This document shows, in pieces, positions 48,376 to 61,225 of a stretch of DNA of 64,000 nt (position 1 is its first letter; the number at the start of each line of letters is the position of its first letter). Origin of the DNA: Fennellomyces sp. T-0311 (taxonomy: Eukaryota > Mucoromycota > Mucoromycetes > Mucorales > Lichtheimiaceae); NCBI GenBank assembly GCA_025266875.1, contig JALLLT010000037.1:1-64000 (forward strand), given 5' to 3'. The translations under genes and the position numbers were made by a program. The notes beneath the pieces are model-generated. The model was not told the DNA's origin and ran no database searches. It worked only from the letters and a program-made list of their open reading frames with translations.

Positions 48376-48968
48376 AAATAAATATTGCTTTGCATCAAAA
48401 GTTTGATAAACGGCGCGTAATGGCTTGGACCCTAATCAAACTACGTTTACGTCGCAAGTATATGCAGCTAGCGGACCCTCTAATGCAGCAGGTGAAATAG
48501 ACTTTCTTGCCAAAACAGAAGGGTAGCAGTACTCTTGTGCTCAAGCATATGTATAGGGCATGGACCAACCCAATGTCGACTTGCGACTTCTGGTATGTGT
48601 TAATGCCACGAGCGGTATATGTTAAGGGTATACTAGCTTCTCGTTTCAATGCTGCGCTTGAGGCTAATTGGAAATTTACACACTTGGCGGGTATCCACTG
48701 GCTTCTGAATGACTGCGCTATCTACAGACCCAAGTAACTTGCATCGATGGAAAGTCTAGCATATTCTTTTGCAATCCGTTGGGGTGCTTACATATTGTAC
48801 GTCATTGGACAACAAGCGTGCATGCAGTAAGCAATAATATCCCTGGTTCAAAGTATGCTGCCTCCTGATCGTGTATGATTCTTTTTCAGGAACAATCCGA
48901 AAGAAGCGGACACAAAAATTGAGTGAGTGCCACTCTTGCTGCTTTTCTCGCTGTTGGTCTTCCGCGCA
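48376..48968. other. Intergenic region upstream of WDR48
   Basis: A 76-codon frame at 48507-48737 (+) shows no recognisable motif, and a preceding frame is broken by stops. I do not call a gene here. Confidence 0.4.
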
Positions 48969-51900
48969 ATGAAGGCACCCGCTCGACGCAGCATATCATA
49001 CGTTGTAGAGGGTCACGATGAGCAACGAGCACACCGTCTAGGCGTCAATTCCCTCGCCATCGACCCCAATGTTCATACGAACCACGACGGCTCAGCAACC
49101 GGCGGCATTCTGTACTCTGCGGGCAGAGACGGTGTTGTTGCAAGTTGGGACCTCCATTTACAATACGAACACAGCCAAGAGCAGACCTCCAATGATTCCA
49201 CTGACAAATGGGTGTTTGATCAGGGGTTCCAGGTTAGGAAACAAGCAGTGTGTCCTGCCATTTTTATACTTACAGTGAACAATAGCATTCCGCACCCAAA
49301 GCAAGTTGCAGAGCCTTCTCGCAAATGCACACGGATTGGGTAAATGACATTGCACTCTGCGATAACGGAAGGTTCGGTACGTTCTATAGCTGAGTGAGGG
49401 AGCGAGCAACCCAAGAAGCTAATGGGGGTTTGTTAGTGGTTTCGGCGTCTTCCGACCGCACAGTTAAATTATGGAGCACCCGTGAGAACGACACCCCGAA
49501 CAGCGCGTACACGATCGGATGGCATACAGATTACGTCAAGTGCTTGGCCTCGGCGCATAAAGCTGGATGGGTGGCAAGTGGTGGGCTGGATAAAAAGATA
49601 AACATATGGGATATCGAGCGTTGCCAGGCAACATTGACGATCAATCCGCATGGGAACTCGAACAACGAGCAGACAGACGGCGAAGCAACAAGTTTGTGTG
49701 CAGAAAAAAAGTCATTCAAAACGGGAAGGCACTGATTTTCTTTTGTCTGCACAGGACATGCGACAACAAAGGCGTCGATTTATGCAATGGCTGTCAATCC
49801 ATCTGGAACCTTCATGGCAACTGGATCACCAGATAAGGTTAAGTTTGATCTGCCTCTGGGAGAGCCCTAATTGATATCTCCTTTGCTAGGTGGTACGCTT
49901 ATGGGATCCAAGATCAGGTAGACAAGTGGGCAAGCTGACCGGACATACCGACAACATTCGTGCGCTGTTGGTTAGCCACGATGGTACTCATGTACGAAGA
50001 GGATACGGATGCCTAGATCAAACTCTAACCATTGCAGAATCTAGATATTATCTGGCTCATCGGATTCTACCATCAAATTCTGGTCAGCTCGTGCACAGCG
50101 ATGTTTGGCAACTTACGAAACCCATAACGACTCCGTATGGTCCCTGTACTCGGATGACCCTGAGCTACGTACCTTTTATGCTGGCTCTCGTGATGGTCTG
50201 GTTACTAGGACCGAAGTGTCTGGACATGGTGATATGGATGCGCCTGATGAAAGCGAATGTATTGGGTTATTCAAGGAAAAGTCGGGTGTAGCAAAGGTAC
50301 ACAGATGGCTATATGGAGGAGGAAGTTTCCAGAGTGATATATTAACATTCAGGAACCAGATTGCAGTGTTCAATGATACGTACGTGTGGACGGCGACTTC
50401 GAGCTCGGACATCAATCGATGGGTAAGTTTCGAACTGCAACTCACTGCGAACTTTGATACTCAACTACCATCAGCTTTCTATTCCATCTCGGGAGTCAAG
50501 ACAGCTGCTAACTCGGTCTGCGTACAATACTGAAATTCCGCTATCAGCATCTGCAAAACTACCTCCTCCGCAACCCACGTTCCATTCGCAATATGCGGAG
50601 CCTTTCCTCGGAAGCGACAATCTCACAGTATACGCCCGATCAGTTATGTCCATCCCCATCAGCTATCATGAAGACGACGATGGATCTGATGAGTCGATCC
50701 AGCCACTGAGAAGCACGCCAGACTGCGTGATAGAGGGTATGTATTTGGTAACCTATGTAACTCATACACTGTGCTAACAATGGATGCAGGAAAACCGGGA
50801 ATATCAACCCATCTTGTTTTACAGAACAGACGCCATGTACTCACAAAGGATACCAACGGGGAAGTCACCCTATGGGACGTCGTGAAGGTAGTACTTTTTT
50901 CATGCGACGATTGCCTACGACTAACGCAAGCAAAATAGTGCGCGCAAATCAAAAAGTTTGGTAAACAAGAATTGGACTCGGTCGCTCAAAGTATGAACGG
51001 CATGGACAGTTTTCCCGCTTGGTGCACTGTTGATACAAAGATTGGTGTAAGTAGCTTTAGCACGTTCATTCATCAACCGTGTGTATTAAGAGATTGTGAT
51101 AGGCTATCACTGTTCAACTCGATGGGTTCACATGTTTCGATTGCGAAATGTATACTGATGAGATAGACCTGCCCGAGACGTACGAAGTTCGCGAAGACCA
51201 ACGAAGTAGGTGGATAGCGAAATGAGATGACATACGCACAAGTAGTTGACTTATTCCTGTAGTTAATCTTGGTAAATGGGTGCTGGTTCATCTGTTTGCC
51301 GGATTTCTTGAAAAGTCCGTAGAACTCCACGAAAAAGAGGAGCAGAAAGTGCATTACGAAGGCATAGAAACGCCCGCCACTGCGACTCCAGGGATCCATC
51401 CAGTGGAAACACAGCGGTTACCGCCTAAAGCAGTGCATACCAAAACATCCGACCGTAACCTCCCCAAACCGCCACTGACGGCCATCACCACCAATATAGA
51501 AAACTCGCCTTTCCACTCAACATCGCCAGGCTCGCCGACAAACTTATTTAAGGGTCCATTTACAGCACCACCCACCATCAGTCCGCAGCGCGACTACTTC
51601 TCAGGCGCACATCATGTCCCCAACGAGCCGCACTCTCCGGTGCAACCTCCACCACCTGCGGCACTGTCCAATACAGCAACATCGCCCACTAGTTCGAACT
51701 TTATCAACAGACTGAAGCACCTATCCGTCAAAGGCAAAATGTCAAAGTCCCAGTCCAGAGATGACCACGCACATGATTCACATGACGCAGAAAAGTCGCC
51801 ATCTACAATCAATGAGGTAGGCACTTTTAATCGCCATAACTGAATTCTGCTCACCTAAAGAACGTTGCCAGAAACCACTCCAACAGCCAAGTGAAGGGGA

Positions 51901-52594
51901 AGCCAAGGGAGTCAGAGCGCAAAAGCAGGCCAGCGAGAACGGCAAGAGTCCTTACACACCTCCTTCCTTGGATGACTTCCCTCCTTTATCTATTCCTCGT
52001 TCAACGACCATCATCATTGCAGAAGAAAGTGCAGAGGCATCCACTGGAATGGATCTATATCGTGGTACCGTTGCAACGAGTGGAATCGATACAGAGGTGA
52101 TCGCACAGACAGCGCCTTCGTGGCTTCTTAATTACCTATATCATGTAAGCGGGTTCGGCTGATAGATTTTTGTGTGTCTAAGCAATACATTACAGAACAA
52201 GATACCGATCAAGGAGACGGTCAAACTGACCTTTGCACTGAAGCCATGTGCAGGCTCCGTATTGCCTGAGCTTCCTGGAGGGTAAGTAGCAGGACAAGCG
52301 AGTTGGAGATACGGTACCTAATCGTTTATATCCAGATCAAACAATCGGCTATTGGCAAACCGGGTTTTGCGTGTGCGCAAACTGGTGCAGTACATCGTTG
52401 AAAAGCTGGACATCTCGACGTCGGACCCGAATGAGCAAGTGGAACTGTTATGCGCTGATGTTGTCTTGGCGCCTACAATGACATTGGCAGCAATAAGACA
52501 GCATATTATGAAGTCGGGCGGTGACATCAATTTATCTTATCGATATGTGAACGAAGGGTCGAAACTCGCGACGAACGAGAAAGGCTTTCAATAA
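48969..52594 (+). CDS. WDR48: WDR48 homolog (UAF1), deubiquitinase-activating WD40 protein
   Basis: From ATG 48969 ([13 protein letters not shown]) to TAA 52592. Seven-blade WD40 motifs run from 49000 to 50430: [83 protein letters not shown] and [27 protein letters not shown]. The C-terminus is the UBL-like domain of WDR48: [51 protein letters not shown] and [11 protein letters not shown]. The middle (51000-51850) is serine/proline-rich. Introns are short (one is 39 nt, near 49390) and phase-consistent. Known role: binds and activates USP1, USP12 and USP46 to deubiquitinate targets such as PCNA; the yeast homolog is Duf1. Confidence 0.9.
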
Positions 52595-52805
52595 TAAAAT
52601 TCATTCACTGTACACACATAAGCTCTTACGATATGTATTCGTTGTCCATGCACGGATCATGTTAGCGCAAGTCCTAGCCGGCGGAGGGGCCTTTCTTTCA
52701 GGAGAACTGTAATAATTATACAGTCTCCCCTTGTTGACAAAGATGGATACCCATCATCTTTATTCTTCGTGCCGGTCATCCCTCCCTATTTTTGCCGAAG
52801 CTGCA

Positions 52806-52811
52806 TATATA
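52806..52811 (+). promoter_or_regulatory. TATA box of the secreted cysteine-rich protein gene
   Basis: TATATA in CTGCATATATACC, 55-60 bp upstream of the ATG at 52866, in a short gap after WDR48. Position and motif fit a core promoter. Confidence 0.45.
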
Positions 52812-52865
52812 CCAGCCGTCCATTGCAAAGCGTAAACTTGCTTTCTTTCACGTCTCCGCACAAAA

Positions 52866-53129
52866 ATGAAACTACTTGGTCCTCTTTTGATGCTAGTTTT
52901 CTCCAGTCTAGTATCTGCACGTTTAAAGTGTAAATGTAAAATCGATCCACCTCTCGTCTCTGATACGACTTTCAAGTGTTGCGAATCGGACCACGGCGAA
53001 TGGGACGCTGAAAACAAAATTTGCGGTGTTAAAGCAAGCAGCGGAGGAGCAGAAACGGCTTTTGGCGAGTGCTGTAAGCAACAACCGGAAAGCCTTGGTA
53101 TTCTTGGTGCCGATTGCGATGTCCAGTAG
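52866..53129 (+). CDS. Small secreted cysteine-rich protein (effector-like)
   Basis: Single-exon gene of 87 residues, ATG 52866 to TAG 53127. The first ~18 residues are a classic signal peptide (MKLLGPLLMLVFSSLVSA, with cleavage probably after SA). The mature part has eight cysteines in the pattern C-x-C, CC, C, CC, C (KCKC; FKCCES; ICGVK; ECCKQ; DCDVQ), so four disulfides are possible. No domain is recognised. Small cysteine-rich secreted proteins in fungi include effectors, antifungal peptides, killer-type toxins and surface proteins; the sequence alone does not choose among these. It lies convergent to the SEC2-like gene, 199 bp apart. Confidence 0.72.
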   Translation: MKLLGPLLMLVFSSLVSARLKCKCKIDPPLVSDTTFKCCESDHGEWDAENKICGVKASSGGAETAFGECCKQQPESLGILGADCDVQ

Positions 53130-53328
53130 CTAAAATTACGCGATAATCTTGTCTGCACATGTATCATTCAAACCAGAAACCCGAGTCAAATATACATCTT
53201 TTTCCCGCACAGAAGCAGCACTTTTATGCTGCTCTATTATGTATTATTAGACAAAATCTGAATGGTTCAACGGAGTGAAGCTATGGACAATGCATGTATG
53301 GACAATGTGTATATGGACAATGAATATG

Positions 53329-54486
53329 TCAGAACAGAAAGGATTGTGTATCAAATAGTCTAGATATCGATACAATCACAGATTCGGCAGTAATGTCGCC
53401 ATCATTCATGATTCCACTGCGTGTCCAAAACAGATATAGGCGTAACCAAACCATCTCATGAAATAAGCTTTCGATCGAGCGTTGCTGACCTTGTAAACCG
53501 ACGTGAAGGTGCCGAATAAACTCGTAGAAATTGGAAATAGCAACGAGTCTATCCTTGCATGGTCGGTCAATCCGGTGCCAGCATCGGTCGGCATCATTCA
53601 TACGAAACTGAAAATCTTGTTGGTTTCGTCGCCCGGGCGCACCACATGCAAAGCAAGAAAAAGTTGTAAATGGCACATTGTTTACCGTCTTGCATTCAAT
53701 CATGCAAGGCCGCCGAGACAGAGAATGAAGTAGTCTACGCGATGACAGCTTTTCCATTCTCTGTAAGCATGGGTAAATATCTTGCTCCAGGCAATGTTTC
53801 ACGAATGGTAATTGATGCATATGATCCAGGGACACTGAGCGCACGCGTTGAACGAAATCCCGAAATAGAGTTAGGTCATGGATGTCCATCATTGGGGCCC
53901 TTTTTGATAGATCAAGAGGAGCAATAATATGCGATCGCAACGACTGTTGGCGATGCAGCAACTCGCGTGTTCGTTCCAATTCTTGAGTAATGCGTTCCGT
54001 TTGTTCGTCAGCAGCATATCGTTCACGTCGTTCTTTGGAAACCATTAGATTGGCTTGTTCAAAGAGTTGCGCCGATAACTCTTCAATCTCGTTTTCGGCC
54101 TGTTGCTGAACACTGACCGCTTCATCGGCCCTTTGGATTTGCTCTTGCCACTTCTTATGGGTCACAGCAAGAGACACCTTTAAGGCAGCAATCTCTCGCT
54201 CTTGTTTCTCAATTTGAAGCCGGAGTTGCTCAACTGTGGATAGGTCTTGCTGATCTTTGTACTGATCGTCGATTAATTGTGGAAGGTGCGTTAACGTCAA
54301 AGATGAGCTGGACTGCCTCATGACGGGTGATATCATTATTGATGACATATCCGGTGATGTAGAAAACGAGGATGCTGCTGTTGAAAAGGAGGAACTATCG
54401 TCATCTTTCCAGTTGCCATTGGTATGTTTTGCGAACGTTGCGCTCTGATGTGGTATATCAACTTGGCTGCACGCTTCGATTGTCAT
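53329..54486 (-). CDS. SEC2: Sec2/Rabin-type Rab GDP-GTP exchange factor
   Basis: Single exon of 385 residues, ATG 54486 to stop 53329. The N-terminal ~75 residues are serine-rich and disordered. A long parallel coiled coil follows (about 85-200: EQLRLQIEKQEREIAAL, KKWQEQIQRADEAVS, ERRERYAADEQTERI), the Sec2 GEF domain that opens the nucleotide pocket of Rab GTPases. The C-terminal half is the conserved Sec2/Rabin part: VKHCLEQDIYPCL, CFACG, FQFRMNDAD, CKDRLVAISNFYEFIRHLH and LFHEMVWLRLYLFW. Known role: activates Sec4/Rab8 on secretory vesicles during polarised exocytosis. The start is the first Met with the family-like N-terminus. Confidence 0.88.
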   Translation of the reverse strand: MTIEACSQVDIPHQSATFAKHTNGNWKDDDSSSFSTAASSFSTSPDMSSIMISPVMRQSSSSLTLTHLPQLIDDQYKDQQDLSTVEQLRLQIEKQEREIAALKVSLAVTHKKWQEQIQRADEAVSVQQQAENEIEELSAQLFEQANLMVSKERRERYAADEQTERITQELERTRELLHRQQSLRSHIIAPLDLSKRAPMMDIHDLTLFRDFVQRVRSVSLDHMHQLPFVKHCLEQDIYPCLQRMEKLSSRRLLHSLSRRPCMIECKTVNNVPFTTFSCFACGAPGRRNQQDFQFRMNDADRCWHRIDRPCKDRLVAISNFYEFIRHLHVGLQGQQRSIESLFHEMVWLRLYLFWTRSGIMNDGDITAESVIVSISRLFDTQSFLF

Positions 54487-57400
54487 TGTGGAATGAATAA
54501 TGAAAAAAGAAAAGCAGTGAACCTTTTTTTAACAAACTGGCGATGCTTCGAATGAGAGGGGGTCAGCAGTTTTTTACGAAATTCGTTCGGGACATTTTTT
54601 CAATCACACAAGGCGATCAGACAACACGATTATACCCCGCGGTTACATTCCACAAAGCAAACGAAGCTTATTATAATCAACTTCATTTTTATGAATTGTT
54701 GATAACAAAAAGAAAAAAAATGACGGCTTTATGCATGATCAAGGTGTGATAATGCATACTCCCTTGAGTAGGAAGTATCTAATTGAGGGCTTCCTGAGAC
54801 GGAGTCGACTTGAAAGACGGCTGTGCGAAGCAGTGGTTTTCTTACTAAAATATCTACAAATCAATGGAAGCGTTCGCCTATTTTCACCAGCGACCGTTCA
54901 ACTGATTTTGTGAATTAAAAAGCTTTAATGCGCTTATGACAGTACTGTGTTGACTGTTGCACAATAAATCTTCATATAAAAAAATACGTAAAAGGTGTGT
55001 GTAGGCTTTGGATTTGGCTGAATTAAGCTCGCTCCAGTTCACCGTAATCAGAACATATGTAATGCTTGCACCATGTTCTTCAATTCTTCATACAGACGGT
55101 CCGTCTGGGTCCGTTTTCCGCTGGAATCAATCATTGGACGATCCAGCCTTATACTTCACTGGGGTGTCATCGGGATTCCTAGTTGAGCCCATCAAAGCTC
55201 GCGAAATCGAATGGCACTGTATTTCCTGACTTGAATACAGCAGATTGTCCAGAGTGACTACCGTCTCATCAAGATAGCCTTGTAACATACTAATGTTAGC
55301 AAATATGTCAGTAACGCACTGTTATTACTAGCTAACCTTAATGATCCGGACCAATCGCATATACTAGTGAAGCAGCATCTTAGGGTCATCCTTGGATTCT
55401 GTCTGAACCTTACACTTGTCTTCCCGGCGGAAAACAAGTACGCCGTTCGTTAAATAGCCTATATTCCATAGTTTTATATCCTTGGCCATTAAAACACGAG
55501 CAGTAGATATTAGTCCTTTAGCCGTCGCATAATTTCTTGTAATGCTATGTATGTATATACTCGTTGTGTAGAAGGTCAAGACAACAAATTCACCTGTTGA
55601 TACTGTGGTCGGTACTTCATCATAATATCTGATCTGTATGAGTTCGTAAATGAACATAATTTGGTATGTAAAAATTGTCGTTAAAATGAGTAGTTAACAA
55701 ATTAATCATAATAAAAGTGTAGCACAAAATTTCTGTGTACTATTCAGTAGTACAGTAAGAAGTGCTCAAGTGTTAGTGTAGCAACTAGAAATTTCAGCGT
55801 TAGGGCTGTACGCCGCTAAGAGAGAAGAAAGAGGGGTGCCCATTGATCTTTTGGACGTATCGCTCTGATTTGTGGCCATTACAAGTATTGGAGACATTAA
55901 AAGACCAGAATTTCGCTCGTTAGAGCTGCTGCTTCTGGTGCGTATCACTGATGATGAAATATACATGTATTCCAAAAATAAACCGGCTGTATATTTCACC
56001 ATTTGAACACAGGACTTTAAGATATATTTCGTAAAGGGTCATCAGAAGTTTATCGCTCTAAAAGAAAAAACCAAGTCGAAATTCGGATGATGCCAGTGAT
56101 ACAGCTTGATGTTATATAAGAAATTAAAAAAAAACTTTTATGCGGGGGCACGTACATTTGGTATTCGCAGAACTTTGATAAATGTCTACAGCATAATCAC
56201 GTTTGAGTGAAAGACGTTTTTTTGTTGCCTTTCTCTTTGAGAAGCATCCAATTCTTGATGTTCCGTCACAAATTTGAAATTAAAATCATGAAGTTGATAT
56301 TGCCTTATATCGTCCTTATGTATACCATTTGCTTAGTATACATAGTCATTAGATCAGTGAAAAGAAGTAAAAGTATTACCTACATTACTGGCGCATAATG
56401 GGTAGATAGTATCAGTAATGGTATTATGAAACTTGTGCCTGGAAGTGTAACAATAGAAGGTTCAAGCGCTCAAATATCACCGGTTGAAACATTAAATTAA
56501 TGATCGCGTGATGCAAAGATAGCTGTGTACTTAATATGAAGCTCCAATATTAACATTCCCGATTGTACATCGTATCCCTAACATTTAACATACGGTTATA
56601 TTAAGGTACTATCGAGCCATGCATTCTCGGACCATCCTTGACGAGAGAATTACAGTAAACACATGCAATTAACGGGATGGCTCGCCTATTACATATGCTT
56701 TCATCATGTAAAAAGTCAATCAATTCCGGATACCACTTATCCCGCTAGTTACTAATCCAGCAACAGGTTCACTTCCCAGTGCTGGGAAAGATTCTAACAA
56801 TACGGAACACATGTTTTGTATAAACAAAGTGCCGCTCTTGATGATATACTGCGTCACGTCATCCTCGCAAAGTATCGTTTGTGGCAAAACTGGGTCTTAT
56901 TTTAACAATGTAGGTTTCGTCAACTGAGATTATATGCAGAATTTCATAATTATAGCTGTACACTATGCATTGTGACGCACAGTGTTGATCACACGGGCAT
57001 TTGCCAGCTTGCCATGCTTCAATGGTACAGCTTCCGCATGTGACAAGTCGGAACTACCACCGAGAGCACGGATCATTTTGTGCATGTAAATAGCATGACA
57101 GTATCAGTAATTCCACACACAATATCAATAGGTGGTAATATGCCCAAACACCGCCCCCTTGCCAACTCAACATAGCATGATTTTTTTGAAAATTTCCACC
57201 CGTCCCGCTAATATGCTTGCTACTGTGCTAAATAATTCCCCAACAACAACAAAAACATCACCAGTCATTACACTGAATATACACAAACAATTATTGGGAA
57301 GCAAAAGTAATTTTTTATTGTTCCTGGTGTATGGCATATGAATGATGCCTTAAAGGGGCTCATGCATGAGAAGAAATTAGATTTCCTAGTAAGTCAGTAA

Positions 57401-58079
57401 GATACGGAAATACGGCCTAAAAATTAAGCTCAAGAAGGAGGATGATGTGTTGGCGATGATGGAGTGCAATGATAGATGATCCAATTTGGGGTATTTCTGA
57501 TGTCACTTGCCTTTGCTGGGCATGATGGTAGTACGTCTGGCTCGCGTGGTGGTGGTGATCCGTTCGGTGTGCAATGTACTGGTAACTGGATCGGGCACAA
57601 TGAATAATAAGCGCACTTCGGGCTTCTCACCGGCAATTTGATGGAGTATCAGTAGCATAGAGATAAGCCCAAGCTTACGTACACGACTGCATGGTTTTCT
57701 CACGTGTCGTGCGAAATCAGCAGAAAACAACAAAGTGTCCCGGTCATGGAATGGTTCACTACCAGATTCCAAATGGTCCGTTTTGGGGATATGCAAGATA
57801 ATAATTGTTGTGTATGCAAGATTATTCTCATCAAATAACAATTAAGCGTCTCAAGAATTGTCGAATGGAAATACAGACGCATGACATGCAGAGAATGGAA
57901 CGGAGCGATGGTCATCGGGGCGGGATTCGGGTCGATCAAAATCTTGTTGCCCTTTACCAACCCACCCCCGTAAAATAACACCCCGATGCCGCTCCGCGGA
58001 AGGCCTTTTGTTGTACCTGGGTGGGGAGGTTAATACTTTTTAATCATCCATTTCCGCTTTCCTTTCACTTTTCTCTACC
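54487..58079. other. Gene-poor 3.6-kb region
   Basis: AT-rich with scattered short open frames. A minus-strand stretch at 57503-57981 reads KGNKILIDPNPAPMTIAPF and MRLYFHSTILET, then in another frame EVRLLFIVPDPVTSTLH, which could be a small unrecognised gene or its remnant. I give it low weight. Nothing else is supportable. Confidence 0.45.
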
Positions 58080-59650
58080 ATGTTCCAGGACGACTCGGAA
58101 CCTTGGAGCATCCAGCAGCTGTTCCGGTTTCTCGATCACAACAAAGACGGCCATATTGACGCTCATGATCTTGCCGCCATTTGTGCCTCGACGGGCCATG
58201 ACCAAATGGACGAGGTAAGATCCGATCAGCCAGCTCGCCTACAAAGCAGGAACCAACGTTACGTCTGTTGCTAGGATACCCTGAACAAGCTCCGGAGTAA
58301 AGTGACAGTGATTACCAAGGCTGAAGGTCGCATGTCATATTCCGAATTCGTGCAATTGTTGAATCACCATGCGATTCCTGCCCGGGAATTGACGACGGAC
58401 CATCTCGAGAATATTTTTGGGTTGCTATCGCATGCCATTACTGCCACAACTCAGCAAGTGGAGGAGCAAAGTCGGTGGAATGAGTTTCTTCATTCAGACA
58501 CCATGATTCACTTGGTTGCGGGTGGTAGGGTTCGGTCAGGGTTCGTGTAAATAGCAAACCTAATCTATTTGTGTGTATAGGTATGGCAGGTGCGGTATCT
58601 CGCACGGTCGTATCGCCAGTCGAACGAATGAAAATTTTATTTCAGGTACTTATTCACATTCCTGTCACATGTATTTTCGGAACAGGACGGTGCCTGACAA
58701 GTTTCGTAATGCATATGCATTATTAGGTGCAAGGACCTGAGCCTGCAGCTTACAGAGGCGTGTTCCCCACTCTCGCGAAAATGTGGCGAGAGGAAGGTCT
58801 GATGGGCTATATGCGCGGCAACGGCACCAACGTCATCCGAATTATACCCTACAGCGCCAGCCAGTTTGCAGCCTACGAGTGGTGCAAAAAAATGCTGATG
58901 GAACCTGGAAAGACGGAGCTGGACACGGCACGGCGATTGACTGCAGGCGGGTTTGCCGGTGTGGTGTCAGTTGCTTGTACATATCCCTTGGACATGGTGC
59001 GGACCAGACTCTCGGTTTTGTCGGCCACGCTGGATGGCAACATGCGCAAGACAGGCATGCCCCAAAAGAAACTGCCTGGCATTGTGCCCAGTATAGTTCA
59101 CATTTATAAAACCGAAGGCGGCATAATGGGCCTTTATCGCGGTCTTTGGCCCACGACTTTGGTAAGTGCTATATTTCCATTGGTCACATGCAACAGTTTG
59201 GGCTGATTCGGCCATTTACCATATTTAGGGCGTTGCCCCATACGTTGCTTTGAATTTCCAATGCTACGAAGGTCTCAAATATCTCCTTGTGGAACCAGGA
59301 ACGGACACTCCGTCCGCTACTCGCAAACTTATATGCGGTGCCCTTGCAGGGTCCATTGCTCAGACTATTACATATCCACTTGGTACGTTGGCGATGGCCG
59401 CTTGCTGATGTGATCGTGTTCCTGATGATGGTATGTAGATGTGTTACGGAGACGTATGCAGGTCACCGGTATGGCTACAATTGATTACAAATACAAGGGC
59501 ACTTGGGATGCGGTAAGGACGATGGTTCGCAACGAAGGTGTCCGAGGCTTGTACAAAGGCATGATTCCAAACTATCTCAAGGTCGCGCCTGCAATGGGCG
59601 TCAGCTTCCTTACCTATGAATGGTGCAAAGATCTGATGGAGGGGCGGTAA
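58080..59650 (+). CDS. EF-hand mitochondrial carrier (SLC25 family)
   Basis: Multi-exon gene from ATG 58080 to TAA 59648. The N-terminus carries one clear EF-hand loop, D-H-N-K-D-G-H-I-D-A-H-D (near residue 20), with the usual Glu at position 12 replaced by Asp. A linker follows, then the three mitochondrial carrier repeats. Signature motifs include SRTVVSPVERMKILFQ, YRGVFPTLAKMWREEGLMGYMRGNG, ACTYPLDMVRTRLS, GLYRGLWPT, ITYPLDVLRRRMQV and GLYKGMIPN. P-x-[DE]-x-x-[KR] is present in all three repeats (PVERMK, PLDMVR, PLDVLR). The body resembles yeast Ypr011c/SLC25A42-type nucleotide or CoA carriers; an N-terminal EF-hand places it with Ca-regulated carriers (SCaMC-like). The substrate is not decided by sequence. 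It converges on ARPC1. Confidence 0.85.
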
Positions 59651-59886
59651 CTTATTCGCCTTGTGTCTCTTCCTTCCTTTTACAAACCGTTACCACACTC
59701 TGTCCTTTCTTTCCCTGCTTCCTTTTTATAGAACTGTATTTTACGATCCACCCATATGCGTCTTCCTTTTGTTCCTGTTTACTCTTTATATTGTATGAGC
59801 AATTCGCTAGGTCCTGGAGTTAATGTTACATCATTGTCTTTGTGGCAGGAGCCTTTCTTTTTAATGTGATAAATTTACAATAATAT

Positions 59887-61225
59887 TTAAAGCTTGAGTC
59901 CTGCGAGTTCATGCGAGAGCTGGCTAGGATCGAATTCCCAGATAGCAACCTTGCCATCCAAACCGCAAGTCGAGAATTGGGTGACTTGTTCGCGCGATCC
60001 AGCGTACGGGCGAATCTCACTAATGACAATGTTATCCTGGATTAGTATCGTGCTGTCATTACTCGAGTTAAGTGTTGCCGACTCACATGATCGTGTTTTG
60101 ATGTGTGGTTGCCAAGTCAGTATCCTTGTCGGCCTGACCACGCGAGTCCATCGACTTAAAGCGGCTCAAGACCGAAGCGGTCGTCGACACCTTCTTACGA
60201 CCAACATCCAGCGAACCGGACAGGCGCCAGTCCTGGCCATTTGAGGTTTCAAACAACAGAGGAGCACAGTCAAAACCAGCAGCGACAATTTGTTGCTCGT
60301 TGGCCCAGATAAGCGAACGGTATGGCAGAGTATTGGTTGCCACAGTTACGACAGCATGGTTACCATCGGCGCTAGGATACGCAACGCTGATGGAAGAGTC
60401 GTGGCCAGCGAAGGCGAGAGCATCACCAGAAGGAGAGAATGCGACTGAATGCACCCATCCACCACGTCCATCGCTGAACTCACCGCACACAGTGTTGAAA
60501 GGAAGTTTGTCACCCCAGACTGTGGGTGCAGGCCTATTATCGTCTTAGTTTCAATGACTACCGTTTAATCGTGCTTACTTCTTGTCAAGGCCCTTAATGA
60601 AGGACGAAAAGACACGAGCCTTCATGTCAGCTGAACCAGCGGCGAGCAAAACGTTGTTGGGGTGCCAATCGATCGAGAGGACGGTGCTGCGAATAGGCTT
60701 CTTCAAGTGCTTACTGGCCCACCAGTCGTTGTCTTCCTCAAAGTAACACACGGCAATGCATCGCGCACCACTCGCCACCGCAAACTTGTCTTCCTTGGGA
60801 GACCAGCGAACAAATGTCGCAGCACGGTTGATACGAAGCAAAACCAATCCAGGCTTCCACACTCCTTGCTCCTGAGTCCAGACATATGCATTACGATCCT
60901 GCGAACACGTCACGATACGGTTCGTGTTGGGAGCAATGTCAATGCTCGTGATGACCTTGTCATGCTATACACACATGATGAGTTACATTTGCGTACTTCC
61001 ATGATGTAATAGAAACGTACACCCTTCAAAGAAGCTTCCAGGTTCCATTTGGACGAACCGTGTTCGTAAAGCAGCGCTTCGTTCGAGTTTGGACATACGA
61101 TCAGCTCTGCAAGGCAAGATGAGTGGTTTAGGCTATAATTCTTAGTGCCTTTGCTTACTGTTCTGGCTGAATGCATGAGCAGTGATGGGAGTGGTAGAAA
61201 TCTGGTAGGTAACGGGGTTGGACAT
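59887..61225 (-). CDS. ARPC1: ARPC1 homolog, Arp2/3 complex subunit 1
   Basis: Minus-strand gene from ATG 61225 ([19 protein letters not shown]) to TAA 59887, with short introns. WD40 beta-propeller motifs run through it: [114 protein letters not shown] and a C-terminal [18 protein letters not shown]. The [16 protein letters not shown] segment is very close to ARPC1/p41-Arc. Known role: the seven-subunit Arp2/3 complex nucleates branched actin at endocytic patches. It lies convergent to the carrier gene and shares a 180-bp divergent promoter with kynurenine monooxygenase. Confidence 0.93.

Noticed and set aside
48507..48737. 76-codon frame before WDR48
   Set aside because: No motif, and the adjoining frame is broken; no support as a gene.
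57503..57981. Overlapping minus-strand frames with KGNKILIDPNPAPM and EVRLLFIVPDP
   Set aside because: Could be a small spliced gene, but I could not find a junction joining the two parts in phase or a family match.
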